A stretch of 64,000 nt of DNA from Leptolyngbya sp. Cla-17 (GCF_016807185.1 NZ_JAEVYN010000005.1:1-64000), one strand, 5' to 3'; shown: positions 45,339 through 55,008, counted from the first letter of the stretch. Translations and numbers: made by a program. Notes: generated from the sequence alone by a model not told the origin.

Positions 45339-45545
45339 TCATTGATCCGATGACTTTTGGAAGACGACAGGGATGCCAAAATCAATGGGAGGAGGGCAAC
45401 GGTCCATGTCCAAACTGTAACGACCAAACCGATTAATGTGCTGCGTCCAATAAGGACTAAGCGCTGCGATGGTTTCGGGTTCAATGCAAACGAAACGAAG
45501 TAAGTTGGAAGGTAGCAGACAACTATTGATAAGTTCTACTAAAGA
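45339..45545 (-). pseudogene. Tn3-family transposase C-terminal remnant
   Basis: Read leftward it encodes LLRFVCIEPETIAALSPYWTQHINRFGRYSLDMDRCPPPIDFGIPV and a stop at 45339-45341. ALSPYWTQHINRFGRYSL is typical for the C-terminus of Tn3 TnpA proteins. The rest of the gene is absent. It lies immediately upstream of the group II intron 5' end. Confidence 0.7.
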
Positions 45546-45878
45546 TGGAAAAACCCTACTACAGATGGGTTGGACTTTTTCTGGACTGATTCAATTCCAG
45601 AATCTTATACTACAAGCGTAATCTTGCGGGCTTTAAGGACTCCAAAGCCCGATCTCATCGTTGACTCGTTGCTCGTTTCGCAACTATTCAAGCTCTACAA
45701 GCCTATTAGTAAAATTGATGAGTCGCCTGACCGATTAGCAATGTTGGTAAGTATTGATACTTCTCTAGCGCATATGGCCCTTTTTCACACGAATTGTTGC
45801 CATACGCCGGGATGGGGATAGAGGAAAACGAGCAGCGGCAGAGAAAAGAGTGTTAAGCCGGAAAGCGTTGCTGTGTAA
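45546..45878. other. No recognised gene
   Basis: An 83-codon open frame on the plus strand (45570-45821) has no recognisable family and is not annotated. Confidence 0.35.
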
Positions 45879-45920
45879 GGGGTTAAGATGCAGTCGAGTA
45901 GGACATCGCTGCCCTACCCC
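45879..45920 (-). repeat. 3' (domain VI) fragment of a group II intron
   Basis: The 42 bp match the 3' end of the intron at 50672 almost base for base (GGGGTTAAGATGCAGTCGAG and onward, one difference), but no domain V is adjacent. A shorter, partly decayed version starts at 40454. Confidence 0.65.
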
Positions 45921-45950
45921 ACGTACCGACGATCGCGCCTTAAGGAGTGC

Positions 45951-48824
45951 TTATGGATGGATCTCATCGGCGGCGACGCTACTAGGTCCGAACGTCAGCA
46001 CAAAGGTGGTTTGTCCACCGCCACTCTCAACGTGGATTTGACCACCCAAACGTGCGGTGAGCTGTTTCACCAGGGCTAACCCCAGTCCGGTGCCACCATG
46101 TTTCCAGGGGTCGTGGTTGGGGATGCGGTAGAACTTGTCGAAGATGCGCTCGTATTCGGTCGCTGGAATCTCGACACCCGTATTGCTGACGCGCAGTTCT
46201 AAGGCTGCTGGCGTAGCTCGAGCTGACACCGTAATGGTGCCTCCGGTCGGCGTGTATTTGCAGGCGTTGTGCAGGAGTTCCGTCAGAATCCGTTCCAGGT
46301 AAGGTAAATCGGTGGTGAAGGGGGGAAAATTGGTAGGAAGATGGAGGGTTAAGTGCTGCTGCTGTTGCTGGGTTCGTTCGCTAAAAGAGTCTGCCAGGTG
46401 CGGCAGATAGATCTGGAGGTTAATGGTGGTGAGAGTGAGTGGTTCTGTGTCAGCATCCAGTCGCGCCAGATCTAGCAGATCGTTGATTAACGTCAGCTCA
46501 CGTTTCCCCTCCTCGCGCAGGATTTTGAAGTAGTGATTAATCGCGTTGGCGGCATCGTCTAAAACGCCCAACGGCTCCAAACTAATTTCTAGCATTTGGG
46601 TCGCCATTTTAATGTTAGACATGGGCGTGCGGAGTTCGTGGGAGACGGTGCTGAGGAAGTCATCTTTCAGTTGGTTAAGCCGCTCCAACGCTTGCACCTG
46701 CGCCTGGGCTGCTTGATAGAGACGCGATTGTCGCAGCGCGATCGCACATTGGTTGGCCACCTGCTGCACCAGGCGGACATCCTGGTCATCAAACACCTCA
46801 CCGGATGGTTTGAATAGCCACAGATCCCCCAAGACACCCTGGTCATCTATAAGAGGCACTGCCAGGGTGGTCTGTCGCTGTTGATCAGCACGCAGCGGGT
46901 GAGGCGTAACATCGCTGAACTGGCAGCTTCGCCCACTGAGCAAGTAGGGATACACCTCGGGATGGGTAGCTGTCGCCAGCTCAAAGGTGCAGCCTTGAGC
47001 GGACGCGAGGGTGTTGGTCACTTCGTAGGCGATTGTAGACGTGGTTTGTTCCGCGTTGTAAATACCCGCATCGCAGGCACCGATCGATAATCCCTGGGCG
47101 AGTGCCTCAACGGACGTTTGCAAAATGTGCCTTTCATCCAGGCTATCGCGCACACGATCGGTAATCCGTTTGAGGAGGGCTTCAAACTCTAAGGCTTTTT
47201 GGAGTTGGGCTGTACGCTCCTGAACCTGCAATTCCAGTCTAGTGTTGCAGGTTTGCACCTGCCGATACAATTCTGCTTGCTGAATGGCGATCGCAAGCTG
47301 GGTCGCTAGGTGTTGCAGTAGTTCAATTTCTAAAGTTGCCCATAGGCGCGGTGCGTTGCACTGCTGAGCGACTAGCAACCCCCACAGGTGGTTGTCTTGC
47401 AAGATCGGCACAACCAGATTGGCCCGCACCTGCATTTGTTCTAACAGTGCCACATGGCAAGGATCAAGCTCATCGGTGTAAATATCATTGGATGCCTTCA
47501 CTCTGCCTTGGATATAGGGTTTTCCCTCCGTTTCCAAAAAATAGGTATCGGTGATTTGCTTGCCCAGGATTGATGTCCATCCCACCGCCACGGCTTCCGC
47601 AATGATGCTGCCACTCCAGTTGGGTTCAAACTGATAGATGATCACCCGATCGGTCTGCAAGAACTGCCGCACCTCGGACACAGCGGTCTGGAGGATGTGG
47701 TCTAAGTCGAGCGTTTGACGCATCTGTTGGGTAACCGTCAGCAGCAACCGTCGTTGCTCAGACTGCCATTGCAGGTCCAGTTCTGCCTGCTTCAAACGGC
47801 TAATGTCAATGAAGGTCACCACCACCTGCAGCAGGGACCCGTCAGCGGCAAACTCTGGAAAGGCCGTGACTAAGCCCCACTTTTGTGACTGATCGCCCCG
47901 CCTGATCCCGACCACATAATTTTTGAGGGGTGCATGCATCGCTAGCACGCGGTTGACCGGATACTCCTCCACGGGCATCACGCTGGCATCTTCACGCAGA
48001 AACTGCCAGCCCGGATCAATCGCGACTTTACCCAGCATTTGCTCCCTTGACAGCCCTAATAAAGCACAGGCAGTGTCATTACACTGCAAGATCTGGGTAT
48101 CTGGAGCATGTACTACCAAACCGGTATTTAAGTGGTTGACCAGGTTATAGTACTGCGCTTCACTTGAGCGTAAGGTGGTGCCTGGGCGATCGCAGCTCAC
48201 ACTCACTAGGCACTGTTGGTGTGAGCTGCAGTCGGTGGCACTGTCTGCTGTCTGCTGCTCTATCTGACTTTCTAAGTGTTGCTGGCGTTGGCGCAGTGTA
48301 GCCTGCTGGACAGCGACCCCTAGTGGCAGAGCGATGTGCTGCAAGAACTGCACCTCCAGGGGTTGCCACTCATGCGGGCTGCGACAGTGGTGGGCAATTA
48401 ACAAGCCCCAGAGGGTACTCTGGCTGAAAATTGGTACCACCAGATTGGCTTGTACCTGTAAGCGTGCCAAAAGTTGGACGTAGCAAGGGTCAATCCTGCC
48501 GTTGTGCACGTCGGCAATGGTAGTGGTGTGTCCTTGTTGATAGCGTTCGACCCAAGTGGCACCCAAGCACGGGTCATAGAGCCGTTGTCCCAGCAGCGGT
48601 GTGCCATCGGCACCAACAGACTCAAAAGCGACAACAGCATCCTGATCCTCTAGGAAGCGATAGATGAGCACACGATCACATTGCAGCAGGGCTCGGGCAT
48701 CGGTGATCACCCACTGCAAAAGGCTTTCTAGTGCTAGACCGTGTTGGATCTGGGCAGTAATGTCTGCGCTTTTCTCGAGAATGACCTCCAAAGCAAGCAA
48801 AGCGGTTAACGAATCTCTAGACAC
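45951..48824 (-). CDS. Cyanobacteriochrome-like GAF-PAS-GAF-GAF histidine kinase
   Basis: GTG 48824 is preferred (GGGAG seven bases ahead) over the TTG/ATG frame opening at 48926; numbering below is from 48926. GAF1 (~56-208) has C120 in DPCL and C148 in a C-Y pair followed by QVQANLVVPI. A PAS domain spans ~255-375. GAF2 (~395-560) has C490-H491 followed by VALLEQMQVRANLVVPI, the canonical bilin-attachment site of cyanobacteriochromes. GAF3 (~590-750) lacks it. The kinase shows STVSHELRTPMSNI, LLHNACKYTP and GGTGLGLALVK. It would sense light through a covalent bilin in GAF2; colour tuning cannot be predicted. No regulator is adjacent. Confidence 0.85.
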   Translation of the reverse strand: MSRDSLTALLALEVILEKSADITAQIQHGLALESLLQWVITDARALLQCDRVLIYRFLEDQDAVVAFESVGADGTPLLGQRLYDPCLGATWVERYQQGHTTTIADVHNGRIDPCYVQLLARLQVQANLVVPIFSQSTLWGLLIAHHCRSPHEWQPLEVQFLQHIALPLGVAVQQATLRQRQQHLESQIEQQTADSATDCSSHQQCLVSVSCDRPGTTLRSSEAQYYNLVNHLNTGLVVHAPDTQILQCNDTACALLGLSREQMLGKVAIDPGWQFLREDASVMPVEEYPVNRVLAMHAPLKNYVVGIRRGDQSQKWGLVTAFPEFAADGSLLQVVVTFIDISRLKQAELDLQWQSEQRRLLLTVTQQMRQTLDLDHILQTAVSEVRQFLQTDRVIIYQFEPNWSGSIIAEAVAVGWTSILGKQITDTYFLETEGKPYIQGRVKASNDIYTDELDPCHVALLEQMQVRANLVVPILQDNHLWGLLVAQQCNAPRLWATLEIELLQHLATQLAIAIQQAELYRQVQTCNTRLELQVQERTAQLQKALEFEALLKRITDRVRDSLDERHILQTSVEALAQGLSIGACDAGIYNAEQTTSTIAYEVTNTLASAQGCTFELATATHPEVYPYLLSGRSCQFSDVTPHPLRADQQRQTTLAVPLIDDQGVLGDLWLFKPSGEVFDDQDVRLVQQVANQCAIALRQSRLYQAAQAQVQALERLNQLKDDFLSTVSHELRTPMSNIKMATQMLEISLEPLGVLDDAANAINHYFKILREEGKRELTLINDLLDLARLDADTEPLTLTTINLQIYLPHLADSFSERTQQQQQHLTLHLPTNFPPFTTDLPYLERILTELLHNACKYTPTGGTITVSARATPAALELRVSNTGVEIPATEYERIFDKFYRIPNHDPWKHGGTGLGLALVKQLTARLGGQIHVESGGGQTTFVLTFGPSSVAADEIHP

Positions 48825-48978
48825 CCTAATACTCCCAAAGACGGAGTCGTCTTTTTGACACAGCGACTGTATTAATCTTGACCAGAAGACCCTCTCTGCA
48901 AACAAGCCACCATCACACCATATCAAAACAACATCATGAGACAGCCAAAGTAAAGGCTGGCTGGTTGAGAACCCTAAC

Positions 48979-49011
48979 GCCTGCTGCTACAGTGCACCTG
49001 TAGCAGCAGGC
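48979..49011. terminator. 14-bp perfect hairpin, probable terminator
   Basis: GCCTGCTGCTACAG, loop TGCAC, then the exact complement. It lies at the 3' end of the leftward kinase fragment and just upstream of the cyanobacteriochrome gene. No clear T-run. Confidence 0.6.
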
Positions 49012-49106
49012 AGCCTGACCGGAATCTGTATCACAAACTCAGACCCCTTGCCGACCGTCGAGAAACAGTCTAATTTGCCGCCGTGTTTCTCGGTAATAAT
49101 TTGATA
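48987..49106 (-). pseudogene. Histidine kinase C-terminal fragment
   Basis: The ~40 codons read VYQIITEKHGGKLDCFSTVGKG and EFVIQIPV, the G2-box end of a HATPase domain. The fragment is cut on its 5' side by the Tn3-type miniature element at 49106; the N-terminal portion is not found beyond it. Confidence 0.7.
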
Positions 49107-49355
49107 GACCAGCGGGCGCATTTGAACAGAAAGTTACGGTTTTGGCTAGAATCCTTATGCCACAAGGTTTTCATTTCCCATAAAGGCAACCGCTAGAAAA
49201 ACAACCATTTTCTTTGTGCCGAGCTTTTTGACGCTATGAGGTCTTGATCAGCACAAGAAAACTCATCAAAAAATCAAAATCAGGTTACATGGTCAGCTCT
49301 AAGTTTCCTGATACATCGAAACCGTAACTTTCTGCATGGATGCGCCCGCTGGTCC
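49106..49355. mobile_element. Tn3-derived miniature element (TIME-like), copy A
   Basis: ~250 bp bounded by 38-bp Tn3-type inverted repeats (ACCAGCGGGCGCATTTGAAC at left, GATGCGCCCGCTGGTCC at right). The interior is non-coding and matches copy B (55374-55623) in reverse orientation. No 5-bp target duplication is visible. Confidence 0.8.
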
Positions 49356-49488
49356 CAGTAATTAGATTGCTAAAAACATACTAAGACTTAATCGTCTCAA
49401 AGTGGACTATACCTTTTTGAGGGGTTGTGCAAAGAACCCCAACCAGGGATCATGCATTTGAGTATAGATATTTAGGGCTTGATTGCAA

Positions 49489-50594
49489 ATGTCTAGTTCA
49501 GTTTCTGACCGTCTTCAGCAACAGTCTGAACGAATCATGGGTTTGTGGGAAGAGCGGGCGCGTCAGGAAGTTGATGCAGCCATGCATCAAGATTCACTTC
49601 TCTTGCGAGATTCACTACCGCTGTACTTAAGACAACTGGTTAATGAGCTTTCAACCAACATTGAACGAACACCCACTCGCACTAGAGCCGACGAGAAAGA
49701 AAGCACACGAACTGGCAAGAAGCGTGGGCGTGAACGGGCTGGGTATGTTGACTACTCCATGCCTCAACTCATCTTCGAGTACCATATCCTCCGTCAAGTC
49801 GTCTTTCAGGTTTTAGAGGAAGAAGTGCCTTTAAAGATGCAGGAACGAGACATCATTATTGACTCCTTTGAGCAAGCGGTGAATGACGCGGCTACGCAAT
49901 TCTCCCAAACCCTACGCGAGATTCAGACACTGTTTACGGAGACGCTGACTCACGACCTCAGAAATCCCATCACGATTGTTAAAACGGGTATGTATTTGAT
50001 ACTAGGACGGCTGGGACAAGGTGAGACCAATGTGGACAATGTGGCAGCACGGATCATCCGTGCTGCTAATCGAATGGATGTGATGATTCAAAATCTGCTT
50101 GATGCCGGTCAGTTACGGGCAGGGCAGAGCTTAAAGCTGGAATGTGCAGTTTGTGATTTAGAGCAGCTAGTTCAGGATGTCGTGGCAGACTTGAGCTTTG
50201 CTTATAAAAATCGCTTTGTGGTGGTGTCGGAAGGACCGATCATGATCTATTGCAGCCGCAAAGAAATCCAGCGGGTGATTGAAAACATTGCCACTAACGC
50301 TGTGAAATACGGTGCGCCTGGTAGTCCGATTACGCTGACACTTCAGCAAACTGCCACGCAGATCAGCCTAACGATCCATAACGAAGGCAGCCGATCTCCC
50401 CAGACGCACAGGCGATCCTGTTTCAACAATTTCGTCGCACCACCGCTACTGGAGAGCAAACAGGCTGGGGCTTGGGCCTCTTTTTAGCCAAGAGTATTAC
50501 CGAAGCGCATCACGGGACGATCTCGGTGGAAAGTGAGGAGGGCAAAGGGACAAGCTTCATTATCATTCTACCCAAGGGCGAGGTGCAGCCATGA
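49489..50594 (+). pseudogene. Sensor histidine kinase (RsbRD-like N-terminus), frameshifted near end
   Basis: ATG 49489. The N-terminal ~150 residues resemble RsbRD/RsbR-type sensor domains (LWEERARQEVDAAMHQ … LLRDSLPLYLRQLVNELS). The kinase part has LTHDLRNPITIVKTGMYLI and IENIATNAVKYG. At about 50390 (GGCAGCCGATC, where GGCAGCCCGATC is expected) one C is missing; the frame then leaves the HATPase and stops at 50487. In the other frame the conserved rest (PISPDAQAILFQQF, TGWGLGLFLAKSITEAH, stop 50592-50594) continues. Either a real inactivating deletion or a sequencing error. RsbRD-type kinases sense stress in soluble form. Confidence 0.82.
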
Positions 50595-50671
50595 GCGCTT
50601 CCAACCATTAGACCTATTGCGGAATAAAAAATTATGGTGAGAAGCTGAGAAATCCTAAACTGGGAGAACAT

Positions 50672-51514
50672 GGGGTTAAGATGCAGTCGAGTAGGACATC
50701 ACTGCCCTACCCTCTGCTACAAAACCGTGCTTGCCAGTTTTCTGGCACACGGCTCCTCAACCATCGGGTGCTTGTCTTGCATACCATTAGCCGTTGGCAA
50801 ACTGCCTTAACTCATGGCTTAGTGGCTTTGTTTTAGCAACTGCAACACCAACTGCTTCTGCTGACGCTAGAGGTTGGTGCTTCATCCATACGTAGTCGTT
50901 AACTCGCTCATGACGTGTGCATTGCGACTCACAACGCAACTTTCCTGATGGTTGTGTCTCCGTCGGCATATCCTCTGGCTTTCCCAAAGGCATTAGCTTC
51001 TGAGACAATCCCTCCCTCACCAGGCTTGCGGCTGACTACCTGCTCTTGATCCAGTGATCAGGAGAACAATGGTGAGGGTTACCTCGTTCCCAACTTCCGT
51101 TTTGCGCTGCACGTAGGCTCCCACTTTCCACCGGGATTGTATGAGAGTGCTAACAGGTCAGATCGGCAACTGCCTGCCTCGAATCCGTTCCCTTTTGGGC
51201 AAGCCCGTAAACCCGCGTGGGCTTGTTCACCTTTGACGATGGTTCAGATGTGGATTCACTGGCGTTAGCCCTATGCAGCTCTGCTCGACGGGATTCTCAG
51301 TCGGGTTCTGAGTGACCGCCTTTTAGCCCTGCTTCAGATGCTTGAGAGTCAGTCGCACACCTGAGGGCTAGGCTGTTACCCCAGCACTAGGGGAGATGGA
51401 ATTGTCCCAAAGGGACGCACCACACAGAAGTTGAGTTATCAAGGTTCAACACCCTGACTCTGCTTTATTTCAAGCCTGGTGGAGGGGCTTGACTTGGGCA
51501 GAAACGAATCGCAC
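50672..51514 (-). mobile_element. ORF-less group II intron (degenerate)
   Basis: On the minus strand it starts GTGCGATTCG at 51514 and ends …CTTAACCCC at 50672. Domain I follows the intron at 45252 closely (e.g. CCCGTCGAGCAGAG, AACCATCGTCA), domain V (GAGCCGTGTGCCAG … CACGG) is recognisable, and no RT frame remains in domain IV. At 843 bp it would need an RT in trans; the maturase at 42974 is the obvious candidate. Confidence 0.8.
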
Positions 51515-51871
51515 GCCGACATAAGGGCAAAAAGGTGCCAGTACAGATTTTACTTGGGGTTGAACCGATATACGACTAAAAAAGTGCAAGATAGGCTGGA
51601 AAGCCTTATTTGGATTGAGTTTTAGAGAATCTATTGAAGCGAGGCTCAGCAGCACTTCTATGGAAGGGGCAGAAGTACTACGAGAGAATGGGGCTTTCAG
51701 CCATTGAAACCGCATCAAAAGAGGCTATGTACGACTGATTTTTGATTAGTACAATGTCGCCTCTACGTAGCAACAGAACAAAAACCAACGCTAAGGCTAA
51801 ATTCCTTGCTGCAAAGGAAGTGTAGCCTTGAGTTTTGTCGCTATAGTTGTCGCAGTGAACGCAACCCCTGT
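51515..51871. other. Intergenic/5' exon of intron, no recognised gene
   Basis: A leftward frame of ~68 codons before the intron (…LAPFCPYVG) is not recognised; nothing else seen. Confidence 0.35.
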
Positions 51872-52015
51872 CTACTTGGTAACTAAAGTCAGGCAACTGG
51901 ACTGATTCGCCAAGTCTTCCTGCTTGCGTTGGCGCAATTCTCCCTGGCGCGCAACCATCAGAAAGCGGCGCAGGGAATGAATCGATAGCGTTGGGAATTG
52001 TTCCTTTGCTACGTA
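51872..52015 (-). pseudogene. Tn3-family transposase remnant
   Basis: Read leftward it gives SLRRFLMVARQGELRQRKQEDLANQSSCLTLVT, then a stop at 51872-51874. This matches the RRFLFFANEG…NQxSCLxLVTN block of Tn3 TnpA. It is a fourth piece of Tn3 transposase in the window. Confidence 0.65.
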
Positions 52016-52113
52016 AAGGCGGACTACTGAATTTACCAAATCTTAGCCCAGCGTTAACCTATTGAGAGCAGCAATCTCATAGACTAAACCTGTATCAACA
52101 GCTACAATTTAGA

Positions 52114-52147
52114 GCGTTTCTCAATTCCCATGGAGAAACGTTTTTAT
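52114..52147 (+). terminator. Rho-independent terminator upstream of a small gene
   Basis: GCGTTTCTC … GAGAAACG followed by TTTTTAT. It lies 35 bp before the start of the 60-aa gene, so it may act as an attenuator or insulate it. Confidence 0.7.
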
Positions 52148-52181
52148 CCTCACTTTCAGATTTTAAGAGAGGAAATATCTC

Positions 52182-52364
52182 ATGACTTCTCAGCAGATAG
52201 AGCGCCCCCCTAAACAATCCCTGCGTGACCAAGACACCTTTGATTTACAGGATTGGATTAATCAAGTTAGACGGCAGAATCAGAGCAGACCGGATTTTGA
52301 GGAGTGGGCCATAGAAGTCAAAGCCCAAATGCTCAGATCCTTGGGAAAACAGGTAACACCCTAA
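52182..52364 (+). CDS. Small acidic/basic hypothetical protein (60 aa)
   Basis: AGAGAGGAAA precedes the ATG. The 60 residues are highly polar (QQIERPPKQSLRDQD, WINQVRRQNQSRPDFEEWAIEVK), with a likely amphipathic helix in the second half. No family is recognised. It has a good ribosome-binding site and a terminator before it, so it may be a real small gene. Confidence 0.5.
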   Translation: MTSQQIERPPKQSLRDQDTFDLQDWINQVRRQNQSRPDFEEWAIEVKAQMLRSLGKQVTP

Positions 52365-53064
52365 CTTAACTACAATTTGTCTGCTGTAATACACAAGTCT
52401 CAGACATCCCCGTAGCACCGCTCTTTTCAGGGGAATAGGTCATTAAATAGACAACAACGAAGCGTTAAAGCTTTACTTTGTGGAGGTACACTTGCCAAAG
52501 TTTCGCTCACCTAGAAGTCGTCATGGCTTAAGGCTTGTCTCAACCAATTCATCGATCTGATCCCAATGCTATCAGCCGTACTCCAGATGCGGAAATGGAC
52601 GCAGCCCAGAAAGACCTGAATGGTGCAGCCCCTGACTAAGACACTGTAGATGGTCTTACTCCTAGCCCCTCGGATGCTGTACTTGAGGACACGATCGCTG
52701 ATGATCAAACGATAAGTGTGAATCGGCACGCAGGATAGGGAGTTGAATGCGCCTTTTGCGGGAGGGGTAATGCTTAATGTTACGTCCCTCCGTTCTTGGG
52801 TATTAACTTTTTAGGCGATTGCCTAGATCAAACCCAAATGAATCTATTCACATCATGCTTTTTGTACCGCAATGAACACTTAAAAATGAAAGGATTTATA
52901 AGTTTTTAGAGAAAAGCTGCTTTTAATCTGACACTCACTTTCAAAGTAAGTGAAGTCAATCTACCTTTAGAGTGAAAATACCTTGTTGGTAAGATTACGA
53001 TACTCAACTAGATTTTTTACTTTCAATTGACCCAATAGAATTTGTTTAAGATAGAGTTAAGAAG
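52365..53064. other. 700-bp region without intact gene
   Basis: A plus-strand frame around 52530-52735 (…HRSDPNAISRTPDAEMDAAQ…, then a stop, then …DGLTPSPSDAVLED…) looks like a small acidic disordered protein gene broken by a TAA. Otherwise AT-rich, non-coding DNA with a likely promoter for 53065. Confidence 0.45.
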
Positions 53065-53310
53065 ATGGGATCTTCTAATTCTAAGCCAGCCATGAGATTT
53101 AAACTGGGCGATAAGATGTATTACATTGGCTCAAATCAGATGATCCAACAGGACTATGGTAGGCAGGAGCTAACCATTTTTGCCGTAGATCCAAAGACTG
53201 GTTACGTAGCCTGTACTACAGCCCAAGGCCAGTGGTTGGTGGGAGTCAATCCGAGAGAGAGCCAACCCATTGAGAATCCGGTGCCCCAGGTAGCTCAGGA
53301 GGCAAGTTAA
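53065..53310 (+). CDS. Small hypothetical protein (81 aa)
   Basis: A soluble, beta-rich small protein: RFKLGDKMYYIGSNQMIQQDYG … GYVACTTAQGQWLVGVNP suggests an SH3-like or OB-like barrel. No family assigned. It is followed 6-12 bp later by another small gene, with an AAAGGAG between them, so the two form an operon. Confidence 0.6.
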   Translation: MGSSNSKPAMRFKLGDKMYYIGSNQMIQQDYGRQELTIFAVDPKTGYVACTTAQGQWLVGVNPRESQPIENPVPQVAQEAS

Positions 53311-53322
53311 AGGAGAATGGTT

Positions 53323-53499
53323 ATGGTGGGGCGGTTTATTTCAATTGAAGTTGATTTACTGGATAACAGCTTAGCGGTACAAGCAGAAATTGGGAGTATC
53401 GTAGCACAGTGGCAGCCTTGTCTTTGCTGGATTGTTTCAGATGTAGATCCGAAACGAAAAAAATTGGTCGTTGATGCCGTGGTTTTAGAACGGAATTAA
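53323..53499 (+). CDS. Small hypothetical protein (58 aa)
   Basis: ATG 53323 is preferred to the in-frame ATG at 53317 because AGGAG then lies at proper distance. The product (MVGRFISIEVDLLDNSLAVQAEIGS … CLCWIVSDVDPKRKKLVVDAVVLERN) is probably a small beta protein; function unknown. It overlaps the convergent K+-channel remnant by four bases. Confidence 0.55.
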   Translation: MVGRFISIEVDLLDNSLAVQAEIGSIVAQWQPCLCWIVSDVDPKRKKLVVDAVVLERN

Positions 53500-54023
53500 C
53501 TGAACAGGTAATAGTTTGCGGAGTTTGCGGAGCAGATGAGCCGCCTAGTGATCATAGAGGGAGAGTCCATCAAACCGGGAGCATCTGAGTTTTCCGGTAA
53601 ACGATTCATGAAGGCTCTAGCTTCGCTCAATTCGCATCCAGAGATACTTTCCAGGGTATTTCCAGCGTCATAGGTGGCTCCTGTATTCAAGGGCTTGAGT
53701 GCTTGCAACTGCCATCGTCGGGGCGGGGTAGGGATTCCCCATTCAATCTTTTGTAAGCTCTGAATCGTGGCCAAAACGATTAAACGATCGCCCACTTGCA
53801 ACCGGATATCATCGGAGGGCATCAGTTTCAGATGAGCATCAGCATGAGACGGGTACGCGATCGGCACCACTTCATAGCCGTAGACAACCTGTGCCAGAAG
53901 TTTACCATGCAAAGTATCGGTTGCCTCGATGTGGTATTCCGTCACCAGAATGGTTTGATTAGTTAGCCGAAACAGACTCAGGATATTTTCACCAAAGGCT
54001 GCTCCCGCAAAGACCTTTTTCAC
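53496..54023 (-). pseudogene. Remnant of NAD-binding K+ channel (RCK/TrkA-C region)
   Basis: Residues ~8-150 match the C-terminal half of cyanobacterial potassium-channel/TrkA-type proteins: an RCK_C-like stretch (VVPIAYPSHADAHLKLMPSDDIRLQVGDRLIVLAT) and GCELSEARAFMNRLP. The channel helices and the Rossmann RCK_N with its GxGxxG are missing at the front, and the last ~25 residues look out of frame. Full-length relatives are >500 aa. It is most likely a decaying gene. Confidence 0.7.
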
Positions 54024-54303
54024 TAACTCAAACCTTCACAGCAATTCAGAATGTGCTGCTTTTCAGTAAACTTTTCATTGAGGTGAATCTACGCGCTTAC
54101 TTCTTCCCCTCTTGAGAGTTTTGGCGCTCGCCCCCATCCGTTGTGTCTGGTCGCGGGCAAGAAGATCGTCACTGTTGCCGAAACCTTTTAAGGTCGCAAA
54201 AAGCTATAAAAATACCCCTAGTTGTTCACTAAGGGCAGCGAGTGGGTGTTTTTACATCGCTCGTGTCAGGGCTGACTTATAAAACACGATCGTGTCTCGT
54301 TGC

Positions 54304-54906
54304 TTAGGCGGCACTCTTGCGCTGTTGCCTACGGCGGACTGCTGCCATTCCAGCCCCGGCGAGTGCCAGTCCTGCCATGGTCGTGGGTTCAGGCACCGCT
54401 TCCGATGGACGCTCTGTGAGGCTGACTGAAATTGTATTATCTGTAGACGCGACTACACTGAATTTGTCAGCGTAGTCGGTTTCAATGGCTGGGCTGCCAT
54501 CAGCACCGTAGTCAATAGCACCGAAAAACTGGTTGGCAAAAGATAAGCCTATGCTGTTGTAGAGATAGCCGAACCTCTGTTGGAAAACGTCGGTTTGAAA
54601 AGCAGCCCGCACCAAAGACAGGTTAGTGATGTCAGATTTTCCATAGGGTGTGCCCTCATGCGTGAAGCTGGCATCCAGCAAGCTGCTTAAAGTCCATGTT
54701 TGCTCCTGAAAACCGTCGTCAGGCAGTGAGAATTGACTATCCGGCGTATCATCCACCTGAACCCAACCCGTGGTGGTGGTGGTGTCCGCCCACTGAATAT
54801 TGAAGTCATAAAAACTAAGGGCTTGAGCTGCTTCTGCTGACAGCACACTCGCACCTAGCGTTAGTCCAGCCGCCACCGTCGCAAGCGAGGGAAGAAATCG
54901 AGTCAT
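54304..54906 (-). CDS. PEP-CTERM sorted secreted protein
   Basis: 200 aa with an N-terminal signal peptide (LPSLATVAAGLTLGASVLSAEAAQA, cut near residue 29) and a C-terminal sorting signal: VPEPTTMAGLALAGAGMAAVRRRQQRK (PEP motif, membrane helix, Arg-rich tail). The centre is a beta-rich domain without recognised family. PEP-CTERM proteins are exported and processed by exosortase, often tied to exopolysaccharide; exosortase is not in this window. Five 11-bp-phased repeats lie ~100-170 bp upstream. Confidence 0.85.
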   Translation of the reverse strand: MTRFLPSLATVAAGLTLGASVLSAEAAQALSFYDFNIQWADTTTTTGWVQVDDTPDSQFSLPDDGFQEQTWTLSSLLDASFTHEGTPYGKSDITNLSLVRAAFQTDVFQQRFGYLYNSIGLSFANQFFGAIDYGADGSPAIETDYADKFSVVASTDNTISVSLTERPSEAVPEPTTMAGLALAGAGMAAVRRRQQRKSAA

Positions 54907-55008
54907 TGTAAGAGCTCCTCTCAGGTAATAGTTATGTTCCTTGGTTCAAGGAATACTAATAGCTACGGTACCGATTTCTTCTGAGTAACGCGTGTTCTCC
55001 CTTACTCC

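Noticed and set aside
45570..45821. 83-codon plus-strand frame beside the Tn3 remnant
   Set aside because: No recognisable motif and embedded among transposon and intron debris; too weak for a gene call.
52511..52729. 72-codon minus-strand frame
   Set aside because: It is the shadow of a broken plus-strand acidic frame; neither is convincing.
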